From the NCBI GenBank assembly GCA_963850995.1, contig CAWKNQ010000026.1, positions 1 through 64,000 on the forward strand: a stretch of 64,000 bases of DNA, given 5' to 3'. The position numbers and the translations under genes were made by a program. This document shows, piece after piece, positions 16,339-24,683 of this stretch. The notes below the pieces were generated by a model. It saw nothing but the letters and a program-made list of their open reading frames with translations. It searched no databases and was not told the origin of the DNA. This DNA is from Gaiellasilicea sp963850995 (lineage in GTDB: Bacteria > Actinomycetota > Thermoleophilia > Gaiellales > Gaiellaceae). Position 1 is the first letter of the stretch. Each line of letters starts with the position of its first letter.

Positions 16339-17044
16339 AGCTCTCCTCGCGGCGTTCGCGGTGGCACTCGTCGCCGCGAACGCCGCGTCTGCGCACGGCG
16401 ATCCCTCGACGCACATGCTCGAGTCGGAGAACCTCTACCCGGCCGTCGCGAGCAGGCCGTCCCAGTCGCTGGAGCTGAGCCTGATCGGCCTGCTTCGCGC
16501 TGCGGCGACGAAGGGCTATCCGGTCAAGATCGCACTGATCGCCAACGCAGACGATCTGGAGGACACGTCGCTGCTCGGTCGCCCGCAGGCGTACGCCGAG
16601 TACCTCGAACGTGAGCTCGGCGGCGTCTCGGCCCTGAACGGCCCACTCGTCGTGATCGATCCGTCGGGGTTCGGCGTCTCGGGGCGGGAGCTCCGAAACG
16701 GGCGCATGCAGTCGATCCGCAGCGCCACGGCGTGGGCTCCACTCCGCGGGCTCGGCGTCCCTCCCCGCGCAGACGGAGATGCCCTCGCCCGTACGGCGCT
16801 CGTCGTCGTGCGGCGAGCTGCGGCCGCTGCCGGACGTCCGCTCCCCGCCAACGTGCCCCCGGCGACCTATGTGGTCGCGGTCCCGGCCCGCTCCGATGGT
16901 TTCGGGATTGTGCTCCCGCTCGTCCTAGGTGTCTCGTTCTTCCTGCTCGCCTGGCTCGGCTACGAGCTGTGGGCGTCGTCTAGTACGCGCGGGACGGAGC
17001 AGCAACGTCAGTCGGAGGAGCGGCCCCGGCCTTCCGCGCCTTGA
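16316..17044 (+). CDS. Secreted membrane-anchored hypothetical protein
   Basis: 242 residues from GTG at 16316, overlapping the end of the Tat protein by 23 bases and preceded by GAGGAGGAG. Sec signal peptide (VRALLAAFAVALVAANAASA), an exported globular domain of about 160 residues with LVVIDPSGFGVSGREL, then one C-terminal transmembrane helix (IVLPLVLGVSFFLLAWLGY) and a short charged tail. The 3' end overlaps the convergent deoC gene by 65 bases. No family recognised; coupling suggests it works with the Tat protein. Confidence 0.6.
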   Translation: MSSSSPVRALLAAFAVALVAANAASAHGDPSTHMLESENLYPAVASRPSQSLELSLIGLLRAAATKGYPVKIALIANADDLEDTSLLGRPQAYAEYLERELGGVSALNGPLVVIDPSGFGVSGRELRNGRMQSIRSATAWAPLRGLGVPPRADGDALARTALVVVRRAAAAAGRPLPANVPPATYVVAVPARSDGFGIVLPLVLGVSFFLLAWLGYELWASSSTRGTEQQRQSEERPRPSAP

Positions 17045-17711
17045 AGTCCTCGAGGATCGCCTCGGTGGCCGTGGCGCCGATCCGGGTGACGCCGACGCTC
17101 ATCACCTCGAGGAGCGCGTCGAGCGTCCGCACGCCGCCGGCCGCCTTCACCTGCACGTGCGCCGGGCTGTGCTCACGCATCAGCTTCAGGTCCTCGATCG
17201 TCGCGCCCGAAGGCGCGAACCCGGTCGAGGTCTTGACGAAGCCCGCGCCCGCCGCAGCCGAGATCTCGCAGGCGCGAATCTTCTGCGCGTCGTCGAGGTA
17301 GGCATTCTCGAAGATCACCTTCACGATCCGTCCGTGCGCAGCCTCGACGACTGCGCGAATGTCGCGCTCGACGTAGTCGCCGTCGCCCGAGACGAGACGC
17401 CCGATGTTGAGCACCATGTCGATCTCGTCCGCCCCGGCTGCGACGAGCTCCTCCGTCTCGAACGCCTTCGTCGCGGTCGTGGGGCTGCCGTGCGGGAAGC
17501 CCACGACCGTCGAGATCAGGACGTCCGAGCCGCCGACGAGCTCGGCAGACCACGCCACGTCGGCGGGCCGCACCGTCGCCGACGCCACGTCGTACCTCAG
17601 CGCCAGCTCGACGCCGGCGCGCACCGTGTCGAGGTCGAGCTCGGGCCGGAGCAGCGAGTGGTCGATCGTCTTCGCGACGTCGCGGTACTCGAGCATCTCA
17701 ATGCCGGTCAC
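16980..17711 (-). CDS. deoC: Deoxyribose-phosphate aldolase
   Basis: 243 residues. Cleaves 2-deoxyribose-5-phosphate to acetaldehyde and glyceraldehyde-3-phosphate through a Lys Schiff base. Schiff-base Lys in GAGFVKTSTGF, second conserved Lys in VQVKAAGGVRT, and DEIDMVLNIG of the barrel. The GTG at 17711 is favoured because TATCCT lies exactly six bases upstream (leaderless); ATG at 17696 is the alternative. Its 3' end overlaps the convergent membrane-anchored gene. Confidence 0.9.
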   Translation of the reverse strand: MTGIEMLEYRDVAKTIDHSLLRPELDLDTVRAGVELALRYDVASATVRPADVAWSAELVGGSDVLISTVVGFPHGSPTTATKAFETEELVAAGADEIDMVLNIGRLVSGDGDYVERDIRAVVEAAHGRIVKVIFENAYLDDAQKIRACEISAAAGAGFVKTSTGFAPSGATIEDLKLMREHSPAHVQVKAAGGVRTLDALLEVMSVGVTRIGATATEAILEDFKARKAGAAPPTDVAAPSRAY

Positions 17712-17723
17712 AGTGCGAGGATA
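17712..17723 (-). promoter_or_regulatory. -10 element of leaderless deoC
   Basis: TATCCT on the minus strand (17723 to 17718), six bases, then the GTG at 17711. The divergent MetE-like gene starts 17 bases away. Confidence 0.5.
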
Positions 17724-17728
17724 CGGCA

Positions 17729-18741
17729 GTGACGCCGCTGCGCACGACGGTGATCGGGAGCTACCCCTTCCCGGGTTGGCTCGAGCACGCCGCGGGACGA
17801 CTGCACGAGTTCGGCCCGGACGATGTCGCCGAGCTGCAGGAGGACGCGGTCATCGTCGCGGTTCACGACCAGGTCGCTGCCGGGCTCGACGTGATCTCGG
17901 ACGGAGAGCAGGCGCGCCTCGACTTCAACCTCGGCTTCTACAGCCGTCTGGAAGGGATCGAGGCGGGGGCCGCACCGCGCCTCCATGGCCCGCCCGCACA
18001 CGACCAGCGACCGCGTCACCGGGTCGTCGGCGAGCTCGCGGCCCCGAACGGGTTGGGGACGGTCGAGGAGCTCGAGCGGCTGCGCCGGGTCGCTCCGCCC
18101 GGCCCCGCTCTGAAGGTGTCCGTGTCCCGGGCCCGTACACGCTCGCCGGCCGGCTCGAGGGCGACCGGTGGGAGATCGCCGAAGAGCTGCTCCCGATCGT
18201 CCAGGCGGAGCTCGTCGCGCTCGCCGACGCGGGCTGCGCCGAGATCGGCGTCGACGAGCCTTCCATGAGCTGCTACGCCCACCGCGAGGATCCCGAGCGA
18301 CTCGTCGACCTCTTCAACCGCACCGTCGCCCCGATCGTCGGCCGTACGCGCCTCTCCACCCATCTCTGCTTCGGGAACTACAAGGGGCGCGCCGTCGCGC
18401 CGCGGCGGTACGAGCCGCTCTTTCCCGCGTTTCTCGGCCTCGACGTCGACGAGATCCACCTCGAGATGGCGAGCCGGGAGCTCGCCGAGGCCGAGCTCGT
18501 CGGCCCGATCGCCGAGAAGAAGGACGTCGCCGTCGGCGTGATCGACGTGAAGAGCTCCTACGTCGAGCCGCCCGAGCTCGTCGCCGATCGCGTCCGGCAC
18601 TTCCTCCGCTTCGCACCGCCCGAGCGGCTTGCCGTCTCGACCGACTGCGGGCTCAGCCAGACCGCCCGCTGGGCCGCGCGCGCGAAGCTCGCGAACCTCG
18701 TCGCCGGCGTCCGGATCGTGCGAGAGGAGTACGCGCGCTGA
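17729..18741 (+). CDS. Cobalamin-independent methionine synthase (MetE C-domain) family, one frameshift
   Basis: About 337 residues after correction. Begins with VIGSYPFPGWLE, the usual start of stand-alone MetE C-terminal-domain proteins. Zinc ligands are present: STHLCFGNYKG (His and Cys), the Glu of EIHLEMASRE and the Cys of STDCGLSQT. The frame breaks near 18125 between ALKVSV and PGPYTLAGRL; adding one base restores continuity. Such short MetE-like proteins transfer methyl groups from unknown donors. Divergent from deoC. Confidence 0.75.
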
Positions 18742-19495
18742 TCGAGCCGCTCCTCGCGGACGACGCCTTCCTCGCCGACGTCGAGGCGGCGCGGGACCTG
18801 GCCGGCGTGCACGTCTGGTGGCTCGGCCAGAGCGGTTTCCTCGTCCAGCACGACGGCCGCCACCTCCTCGTCGACCCGTACCTCTCGGACGCGCTGACAC
18901 GGAAGTACGCGGAGACCGAGACGCCGCACGTCCGGATGACGCGTCGAGTGATCGCCCCCGAGCGACTCGATTTCGTCGACGTCGTCCTCTCGACCCACGG
19001 CCACGGCGACCACCTCGACGCGGAGACGCTGACCGCGGTCGCCGCACCGATTGTCTGTCCTTCGGGAGTCGTCGGCCTCGCCCGTGAACGGACCGGCCGA
19101 GAGCCGATCGGCCTCTCCGAGGGCGAGTCCACGACCGTCGGCGGCTTCGAGATCGAGGCGGTCCCGGCCGTCCACCCCGGCGAGCACTGCGTCGGCTACG
19201 TGATCACGGCGGGGCGCGCGCCGGCTCTACCACAGCGGCGACACGACGTGGGTGGATCCGGGCGTCCGCGGCGTCGACGTCGCGCTGGTGCCGATCAACG
19301 GCAAGCTCGGGAATCTCGACGGGCCCGAGGCCGCGCGCCTCGCCCGGACCGTCGAGGCCGCGCTCGCCGTCCCGTGCCACTACGGCATGTTCGAGTTCAA
19401 CACGGCGAGCCCGGACGCGTTCGCGGCGGAGTGCGACGCGGCTCGGGCAGCGCTACCGGCTGCTCGAGAACGGCGAGCGGCTTACGCTGGACTGA
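18738..19495 (+). CDS. UlaG-like metallo-beta-lactamase-fold hydrolase, two frameshifts
   Basis: About 252 residues after correction. Metal motif STHGHGDHLDAE (HxHxDH), preceded by WWLGQSGFLVQHDGRHLLVDPYLS, which is typical of the UlaG/lactonase branch. The frame shifts near 19221 (restored as RLYHSGDTTWVD) and near 19438 (restored as RLGQRYRLLENGERLTLD). The apparent start is a CTG overlapping the MetE-like stop (CTGA) with GAGAGGAG eight bases upstream; an ATGA overlap spoiled by a base error is equally possible. Role in the sugar block unknown. Confidence 0.65.
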
Positions 19496-19520
19496 GCGCG
19501 CCTCCCCAACTCGGAAGGTT

Positions 19521-19560
19521 CTTGTCGACAAGACTCTTTCTCTGTGCTACGGTAAGAGTC
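19521..19560 (+). promoter_or_regulatory. Promoter with palindromes before the Nudix regulator
   Basis: TCGACA (19525-19530), 17-base spacer, TACGGT (19548-19553), seven bases, ATG: a near-leaderless promoter. A 12-bp perfect palindrome CTTGTCGACAAG (19521-19532) covers the -35, and a 7-bp inverted repeat GACTCTT / AAGAGTC (19532-19538 and 19554-19560) brackets the -10. Autoregulation by the Nudix-type regulator is inferred. Confidence 0.55.
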
Positions 19561-20316
19561 ATGACGACGAGAACCCCGGAGCCAATGCCCTCCGGCTACG
19601 ACCCGTCGCAGTTCCCCGCGTTCGCCGTCACGGTCGACATCGTCATCCTCACGATGTCCGAGAGCCGGCTGCACGTGCTGCTCGTGCGTCGCGGCGTCGA
19701 GCCGTTCCAGGGGCTGTGGGCGGTCCCGGGCGGCTTCAAGCGCCCCAACGAGACGCTGGACGAGGCGGCGACGCGCGAGTTGCGCGAGGAGACGAGCATC
19801 GACGGCGCGGCGCTCCTGACCCAGTTCGGCGCCTACGGCGATCCCGGGCGCGATCCGCGGATGAACGTCGTGACCGTCGCGTACCTCGCAGTGCTTCCCG
19901 AGGTCACGGGGATCGTCCCGGGCACGGACGCCTCCCACGCCGCGCTCGTGCCGGTCTCCGACGCGCTCGACGAGAAGCTCGAGCTGGCGTTCGACCATGC
20001 ACGGATCCTGCGCGACGCCGTCGAGCGGGTCCGAGTCGACCTCGAGCTCAGGGGGATCGCGACCGCGTTCGTCGGGCCGACGTTCACGCTCGCCGAGTTG
20101 CGCACCGTCTACGAGGCCGTCTGGGGCGTGCAGCTCGACGGCGCGAACTTCAGGCGCAGCCTCCTCTCGGAGGGCGGTTGGGTCATTCCGACCGGACGCC
20201 GAGCCCGTCCCGGAGCGAGCGGCGGAAAGCCCGCGGAGCTCTTCCGCGCCGGGCAGCTGTGGCAGCAGGGCGGGCCGATCCGTTTCCCGCAGCCGTCCGA
20301 GCAGAGAGGAGAGCCG
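19561..20316 (+). CDS. NrtR-type Nudix transcriptional regulator
   Basis: About 252 codons. N-terminal Nudix domain: FAVTVDIVILTM, then GGFKRPNETLDEAATRELRE, close to the Nudix box but of the NrtR type, where ADP-ribose-like ligands are bound and hydrolysis is often lost. The C-terminal part (FTLAELRTVYEAVWG, NFRRSLL) is the winged-helix domain of NrtR regulators. There is no stop codon before the ATG of the dehydrogenase at 20317; the frame runs straight on. A stop overlapping that ATG exists one frame over (TGA at 20318-20320), so a lost base is more likely than a true fusion. Confidence 0.75.
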
Positions 20317-21295
20317 ATGAGAGCCGTCGTGTACGACCGCTACGGGCCGCCCGAGGTCCTGCGGGTCGAGGAGGTGGAGCGGCCGGTCCCGAAGCCCGGC
20401 GAGGTGCTCGTGCGGGTGCGCGCGTCCACCGTGACCCGCTCGGACTGCGGCTACCGCGCCGCTCGACCCGTTCTTCTCCCGCGTCTTCACCGGGCTGCGC
20501 GCGCCGCGGCAGCGAATCGTCGGAACGGAGCTCGCGGGCATCGTCGAGGAGGTCGGCGAGGGCGTGACCGAGTTCGAGGTCGGTGACCGGGTGTTCGGGC
20601 TGCGATCGGGCGCCAATGCCGAGCTCGTCTGCGTGCGCGAGCAGGGAGCGCTCGCGCACATGCCGGCCGGGATGAGCTTCGAGGACGCCGCCGCGCTCTC
20701 CGACGGGCCGAGCATCGCGAACGCCTGCTTGAACGCGGCCGGCGTGCGCGAAGGCGAGCGCGTCGCGGTGTTCGGCGCCTCCGGCTCGATCGGGACCGCG
20801 GCCGTGCAGCTCGCCAAGGCGCGCGGCGCGGAGGTCACGGCCGTCTGCGACACGCAGCGCGTCGACCTCGCGCGCTCGCTCGGCGCGGACGAAGTCGTCG
20901 ACTTCACGCAGGACGACTTCACGCGAAACGAGAGCGCCTACGACGTCGTCTTCGACGCCGTCGGCAAGCAGTCGTTCCGCCGCTGCCGGCACGCACTGAA
21001 GCACGGCGGCACGTACATCTCGACCGACCTCGGGTTCATGTGGCACGTTCCGCCGCTCGCCCTCGCGACCCGCTGGATCGGCGACAAGCGGGTGCGGCTG
21101 CCGATCCCCAAGTACACGAAGGAGGACGTCCTCCTCGTCAAGAGGCTCGTCGAGGAAGGCAGGTACCGGCCGGTCGTCGACCGCACCTACGCACTCGACG
21201 ACGTCGTCGAGGCGACCCGCTACGTCGAGACGGGCCAGAAGACCGGGAACGTGGTGCTCACCGTCGCCGAGGCGACGGACGGGAAGGAGGAATGA
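20317..21295 (+). CDS. NAD(P)-dependent alcohol dehydrogenase (MDR family), first copy, one frameshift
   Basis: About 325 residues after correction, zinc-free quinone-reductase-like MDR. Starts MRAVVYDRYGPPEVL after the Shine-Dalgarno AGAGGAGAG. The frame breaks at 20464 (GYRAA then DPFFSRVFTGLRAP). Cofactor motif GASGSIGTAAVQLAK, then SLGADEVVDFTQDDF. It is about 60% similar by eye to the copy at 21511-22476 over the whole length. Downstream of the Nudix regulator and presumably controlled by it. Confidence 0.8.
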
Positions 21296-21480
21296 CGATG
21301 CTGACCGACGACACATTCCGGCAGCTGATACGCGATCGCAGGGTCGACCTCGAGCGCGAAGCGGAGGCCGAGCGCCTCGCGCTCAGGGCGCGGGTCGTCC
21401 GCGGTCTCACGACGGAACGACCGGCGCCGGCCGAGCTGCTCGGGCACCTCCTCGCGGCCCGCCGGCACGCGCTGCGGTGA
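21292..21480 (+). CDS. Small charged hypothetical protein
   Basis: 62 residues, MTMLTDDTFRQLIRDRRVD onward; strongly charged and predicted mostly helical. The ATG overlaps the dehydrogenase stop as ATGA and follows GGAAGGAGG, so it has every sign of being translated. It sits between the two dehydrogenase copies. No family recognised. Confidence 0.55.
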   Translation: MTMLTDDTFRQLIRDRRVDLEREAEAERLALRARVVRGLTTERPAPAELLGHLLAARRHALR

Positions 21481-21510
21481 CCGCCGTGGACAGCGCATCC
21501 GAGGCAGACG

Positions 21511-22476
21511 ATGAAGGCCGCGGTTCACGATCGCTACGGGCCGCCGGAGGTGCTGCGGCTGGAGGAGGTCGAGCAGCCGGTGCCGGCGGACGACGAGCTC
21601 CTCGTCCGGGTCCACGCCACGACCGTCACGCGGACGGATGCGGGGCTTCGGAGCGCCGAGTACTTCATCAGCCGCTTCGTCACGGGCCTCGTCCGGCCGA
21701 AGCGGCGGATCCTCGGCACGGAGTTCGCCGGCGTCGTCGAGGCAGTCGGCGCCACGGTCACGGAGTTCGCCGTCGGCGACGAGGTCTTCGGAGTCCGCTC
21801 CGGCGCGCATGCCGAGTACGTCTGCGTCAAGGAGTCCGGAGCCGTCGCACACAAGCCCGCGGGCATCACGCTCGAGCAAGCGGCGGCGGTCTGCGACGGG
21901 GCGGCCCTCGCGCTCTCGTGCCTGAGGAAGGCCGGGCCGCTCGACGGCCGCCGGGTCGTCGTCTACGGCGCCTCCGGCGCCGTCGGGACCGCCGGCGTTC
22001 AGCTCGCCAAGCACTTCGGTGCCCACGTGACCGCGGTCTGCCGCGGGGCACACGTCGAGCTCGCGCGGTCGCTCGGCGCCGACGAGGTGGTCGACTACGA
22101 GCAAGAGGACTTCACGCGGAACGGCGAGCTCTACGACGTCGTCTTCGACGCGGTCGGCAAGCACTCGTTCAGGCGCTGCCGCCGTTCGCTCGCGCCCGGC
22201 GGAACCTTCGTCGACACCGACCTCGGCTTCGCGTGGCACGTTCCGGCGCTCGCGCTCGCCACCCGCTGGATCGGGAGCAAGCGCGTGAGGCTCGGGTTGA
22301 CGGCGTACTCGAAGGAAGACGTCCTGCTCCTGAAGGAGCTCATCGAGGGCGGCGAGTATCGCGTCGTCGTCGACCGGACCTACCCGCTCGAAGACGTCGT
22401 CCACGCGACCCGGTACGTCGAGACGGGCCAGAAGGTCGGCAACGTCGTGCTGACGATGAACGGCGGCATCCGCTGA
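21511..22476 (+). CDS. NAD(P)-dependent alcohol dehydrogenase (MDR family), second copy
   Basis: 321 residues, intact. MKAAVHDRYGPPEVLRLEE, then GASGAVGTAGVQLAKHF as the nucleotide-binding loop and SLGADEVVDYEQEDFTRN. No structural-zinc Cys cluster, so it is a zinc-independent enoyl/quinone reductase-type MDR. Arose by tandem duplication with the copy at 20317-21295. Convergent with the MaoC gene 21 bases further on. Confidence 0.88.
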   Translation: MKAAVHDRYGPPEVLRLEEVEQPVPADDELLVRVHATTVTRTDAGLRSAEYFISRFVTGLVRPKRRILGTEFAGVVEAVGATVTEFAVGDEVFGVRSGAHAEYVCVKESGAVAHKPAGITLEQAAAVCDGAALALSCLRKAGPLDGRRVVVYGASGAVGTAGVQLAKHFGAHVTAVCRGAHVELARSLGADEVVDYEQEDFTRNGELYDVVFDAVGKHSFRRCRRSLAPGGTFVDTDLGFAWHVPALALATRWIGSKRVRLGLTAYSKEDVLLLKELIEGGEYRVVVDRTYPLEDVVHATRYVETGQKVGNVVLTMNGGIR

Positions 22477-22497
22477 AGGCCGCCGCCGATCGGGCGA

Positions 22498-22941
22498 CTA
22501 TTGCGTTACAGGCTCTAGGAACCGGAACAGCGCCTCCGCGACACACGCCGGCTTCTCCTGCCCCTCGAGCTCGATCGTCCCGGCGACGCGGGCCTGCTTG
22601 CCGCCGGTGACGTCCGCGACCTCCTCGATCCGGAACCGGCCGCGGATCCTGCTCCCCGACGGGACGGGTGACGTGAAGCGAACGCGGTTGAGGCCGTAGT
22701 TGAGCGACATCCCGTAGCCCTCGAGCGGCGGCAGCGCCTCCGCGAACATCGGCACCACGAGCGAGAGCGTCAGGAAGCCGTGCGCAATCGTCGTGCCGAA
22801 CGGGCCGGCCGCCGCCTGCTCAGGGTCGACGTGGATCCACTGGTGGTCGTCGGTCGCCCGCGCGAACTCCTCGATCCGCTCCTGCTCGATCGTCCGCCAC
22901 TCGGAGACGAGCTCCTGCCCGACCAGCTCCTCGATCTTCAC
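22498..22941 (-). CDS. MaoC-family (R)-specific enoyl-CoA hydratase
   Basis: 147 residues, hot-dog fold. Hydratase motif ATDDHQWIHVDPEQA contains the catalytic Asp and His, followed by GTTIAHGFLTLSL. Acts on short trans-2-enoyl-CoA. Starts four bases after the KAS III-like stop, so the two are co-transcribed. Confidence 0.88.
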   Translation of the reverse strand: MKIEELVGQELVSEWRTIEQERIEEFARATDDHQWIHVDPEQAAAGPFGTTIAHGFLTLSLVVPMFAEALPPLEGYGMSLNYGLNRVRFTSPVPSGSRIRGRFRIEEVADVTGGKQARVAGTIELEGQEKPACVAEALFRFLEPVTQ

Positions 22942-22945
22942 GGCT

Positions 22946-23938
22946 TCACCATCTCACGACCGAGGCGGCCCATGTGTACCCAGTCCCAGCGGCGAGCAGC
23001 AGGACGAGGTCGCCCGCCGCCAGCTCGCCCGCGCGCGCCGCCCGGTCGAGCGCGAGCAGGGAGTCGACGCCGCTCATGTGGCCGGTGTCGTCGAGGTAGG
23101 CCGCGCGGGGCACTCCGAGCTCGCCGACGATCGCCTCGTGCATGGAGCGCTTCATGTGGATCCCGCACAGGTACGAGATGTCCTCCAGCGTCGCGTCCGA
23201 ACGCTCCGCCGCGCCGCGGGCGGCCGCGACGAAGTTCGGCAGGCTGACCTCGTCCAGGCCGCCCTTCATCTCAGCTGGATCGGCGACGTCGAGGTAGTGG
23301 CGGCGTCCCGCGACGCTCTCGGCGGAGGCGGGCTCGACCGAGCCGCCCGCCGGCACCTTCACCTGGAGCGAGAAGGAGCCGTCGGTGAGTGCGTGGCAGC
23401 CGAGCAGCTCGTGCGGCGCGTCGCGCGTGAGCAAGCCGGCCACCGCGCCGTCGCCGAAGTTGAACATGAAGCGTGAGCGCTCGTTCCTGTAGTCGAGCAG
23501 GTGCGACTCGCGGCAGGCCGCGACGACGAGGACGTTCCGTAGGTCGGGCTCGGCGAGGAGGAAGTTGCGCGCGAGCCGCAGCGCGACGGGCGTTCCACAC
23601 GAGACGTTCGCGTACTCGAGCCCGTAGGCGTTCGTGCAGCCGAGCCGGTGGGCGATCCACGGTGACGCCTGCCAGACGGGGAAGTCCTTCCAGAGCGAGC
23701 CGTAGTAGAGAACGACGTCGATCTCCGCCGGATCGACGGCCTGCTCCTCGAGGAGGCGCGACGCAGCCGCAACGGACATGTCGCTCACGTGCTCGTCGGC
23801 GGCCGCGATGTGCTTCCCGCGCAGCCCGAACTTCTCCAGGATCACCTGCTCGGGGATCGAGCTCGCCTCCGCGATCTCGGCGGCGCTCATCCATCGCTCC
23901 GGCAGGTACGTCGCCGTACCCGCAAGCCCGATCCTCAC
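22946..23938 (-). CDS. 3-oxoacyl-ACP synthase III (KAS III)-like thiolase-fold enzyme
   Basis: 330 residues from GTG at 23938. Thiolase fold with nucleophile Cys114 in NVSCGTPVAL and His261 in CGIHMKRSM. Where FabH has the Asn of its Cys-His-Asn triad (GNT), this protein reads DDTGHMSG, giving His287. That departs from housekeeping FabH and suggests a specialised acyl-CoA condensing or thiolase-like role. Lies after the liv/ligase/TetR operon and a 149-base palindromic gap, and before MaoC. Substrates unknown. Confidence 0.75.
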   Translation of the reverse strand: MRIGLAGTATYLPERWMSAAEIAEASSIPEQVILEKFGLRGKHIAAADEHVSDMSVAAASRLLEEQAVDPAEIDVVLYYGSLWKDFPVWQASPWIAHRLGCTNAYGLEYANVSCGTPVALRLARNFLLAEPDLRNVLVVAACRESHLLDYRNERSRFMFNFGDGAVAGLLTRDAPHELLGCHALTDGSFSLQVKVPAGGSVEPASAESVAGRRHYLDVADPAEMKGGLDEVSLPNFVAAARGAAERSDATLEDISYLCGIHMKRSMHEAIVGELGVPRAAYLDDTGHMSGVDSLLALDRAARAGELAAGDLVLLLAAGTGYTWAASVVRW

Positions 23939-23948
23939 GCCCCTGACC

Positions 23949-23990
23949 GCCTTTCGCTCCCGCCCGGCGGAGCCGGGCTCCGCGAAAGGC
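23949..23990. repeat. Two-tier cruciform palindrome
   Basis: Outer 9-bp arms GCCTTTCGC / GCGAAAGGC (23949-23957, 23982-23990) and inner 7-bp arms GCCCGGC / GCCGGGC (23962-23968, 23972-23978) with a GGA loop. Sits between the TetR stop and the KAS III-like start; could end or attenuate the liv transcript, or be a repetitive extragenic palindrome. Confidence 0.55.
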
Positions 23991-24086
23991 TGACGCCGCT
24001 CGCGGCGCTCCAGCCGGCGGCCCGTACCTCCGTACTGTTCCACCGGCCTACGCAACGCGAGCGACGTCTCAGGAGCGTGAGGAAGC

Positions 24087-24683
24087 TCACAGGTCGAGGT
24101 CCTTCGAGCCGAGGGCGCGCACGATGATCCGCGCCAGCTCGTCGAACACATGCTCGGGCATCTCGCTCTCGCCGTTCCAGAGGATCCAGCGCATGCCGAC
24201 GAGCTCGCCGATCCCCATCAGGCTCCAGGCGAGCACCTCGGGGTCTCCCTCGGCCACCTCGCCCGCGTCCATCGCCTGCTGCAGGCCGGTCACGTAGCCC
24301 GCCGTCAGGCGCTCGTAGTGCGTCACCAGCGTCTCCGGCGAGACGAACTCGGCCTGCCGGACGATCCGGTAGAGAGCGGGATGCTCGGCGGTGAAGCGGA
24401 AGAAGGCGCCGAAGCCGAGCAGCTCCCGCTCCGCGCGCGTGGCGCCCTGGTCCGCGGCCTCGGTCATCGCGTGCCGGACTCGGGAGTTCAGGTCGAGCAC
24501 GACCTCGTCGAAGACGGCCTTCTTGCTCGCGAAGTAGAGGTAGAAGGTGCCCTGGCCGACGCCGGCCGCCTCGGTGATCTTCACGATCGAGGCGTCGTGG
24601 TAGCCGAGCTCGGCGAAGATCCTCTCCGCCGACTCGAGCAGCCTCTGCCGGGTGCGCTCGCCGCGCGCGGTCAACGCCTTCAT
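24087..24683 (-). CDS. TetR-family transcriptional regulator
   Basis: 198 residues. N-terminal helix-turn-helix: RQRLLESAERIFAELGY then ITEAAGVGQGTFYLYF and SKKAVFDEVV, the standard TetR core. The C-terminal ligand domain (about 140 residues) has a hydrophobic core typical of acyl-CoA-responsive members. Its ATG overlaps the ligase stop (ATGA), so it is the last gene of the liv operon. The inverted repeat at 31529-31548 in the livK promoter is its most likely operator. Confidence 0.88.
   Translation of the reverse strand: MKALTARGERTRQRLLESAERIFAELGYHDASIVKITEAAGVGQGTFYLYFASKKAVFDEVVLDLNSRVRHAMTEAADQGATRAERELLGFGAFFRFTAEHPALYRIVRQAEFVSPETLVTHYERLTAGYVTGLQQAMDAGEVAEGDPEVLAWSLMGIGELVGMRWILWNGESEMPEHVFDELARIIVRALGSKDLDL

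Noticed and set aside
17729..19495. Calling the MetE-like and metallo-hydrolase genes pseudogenes
   Set aside because: Catalytic and metal-binding residues are all intact across the breaks, and single-base slips occur in essential genes of the same window.
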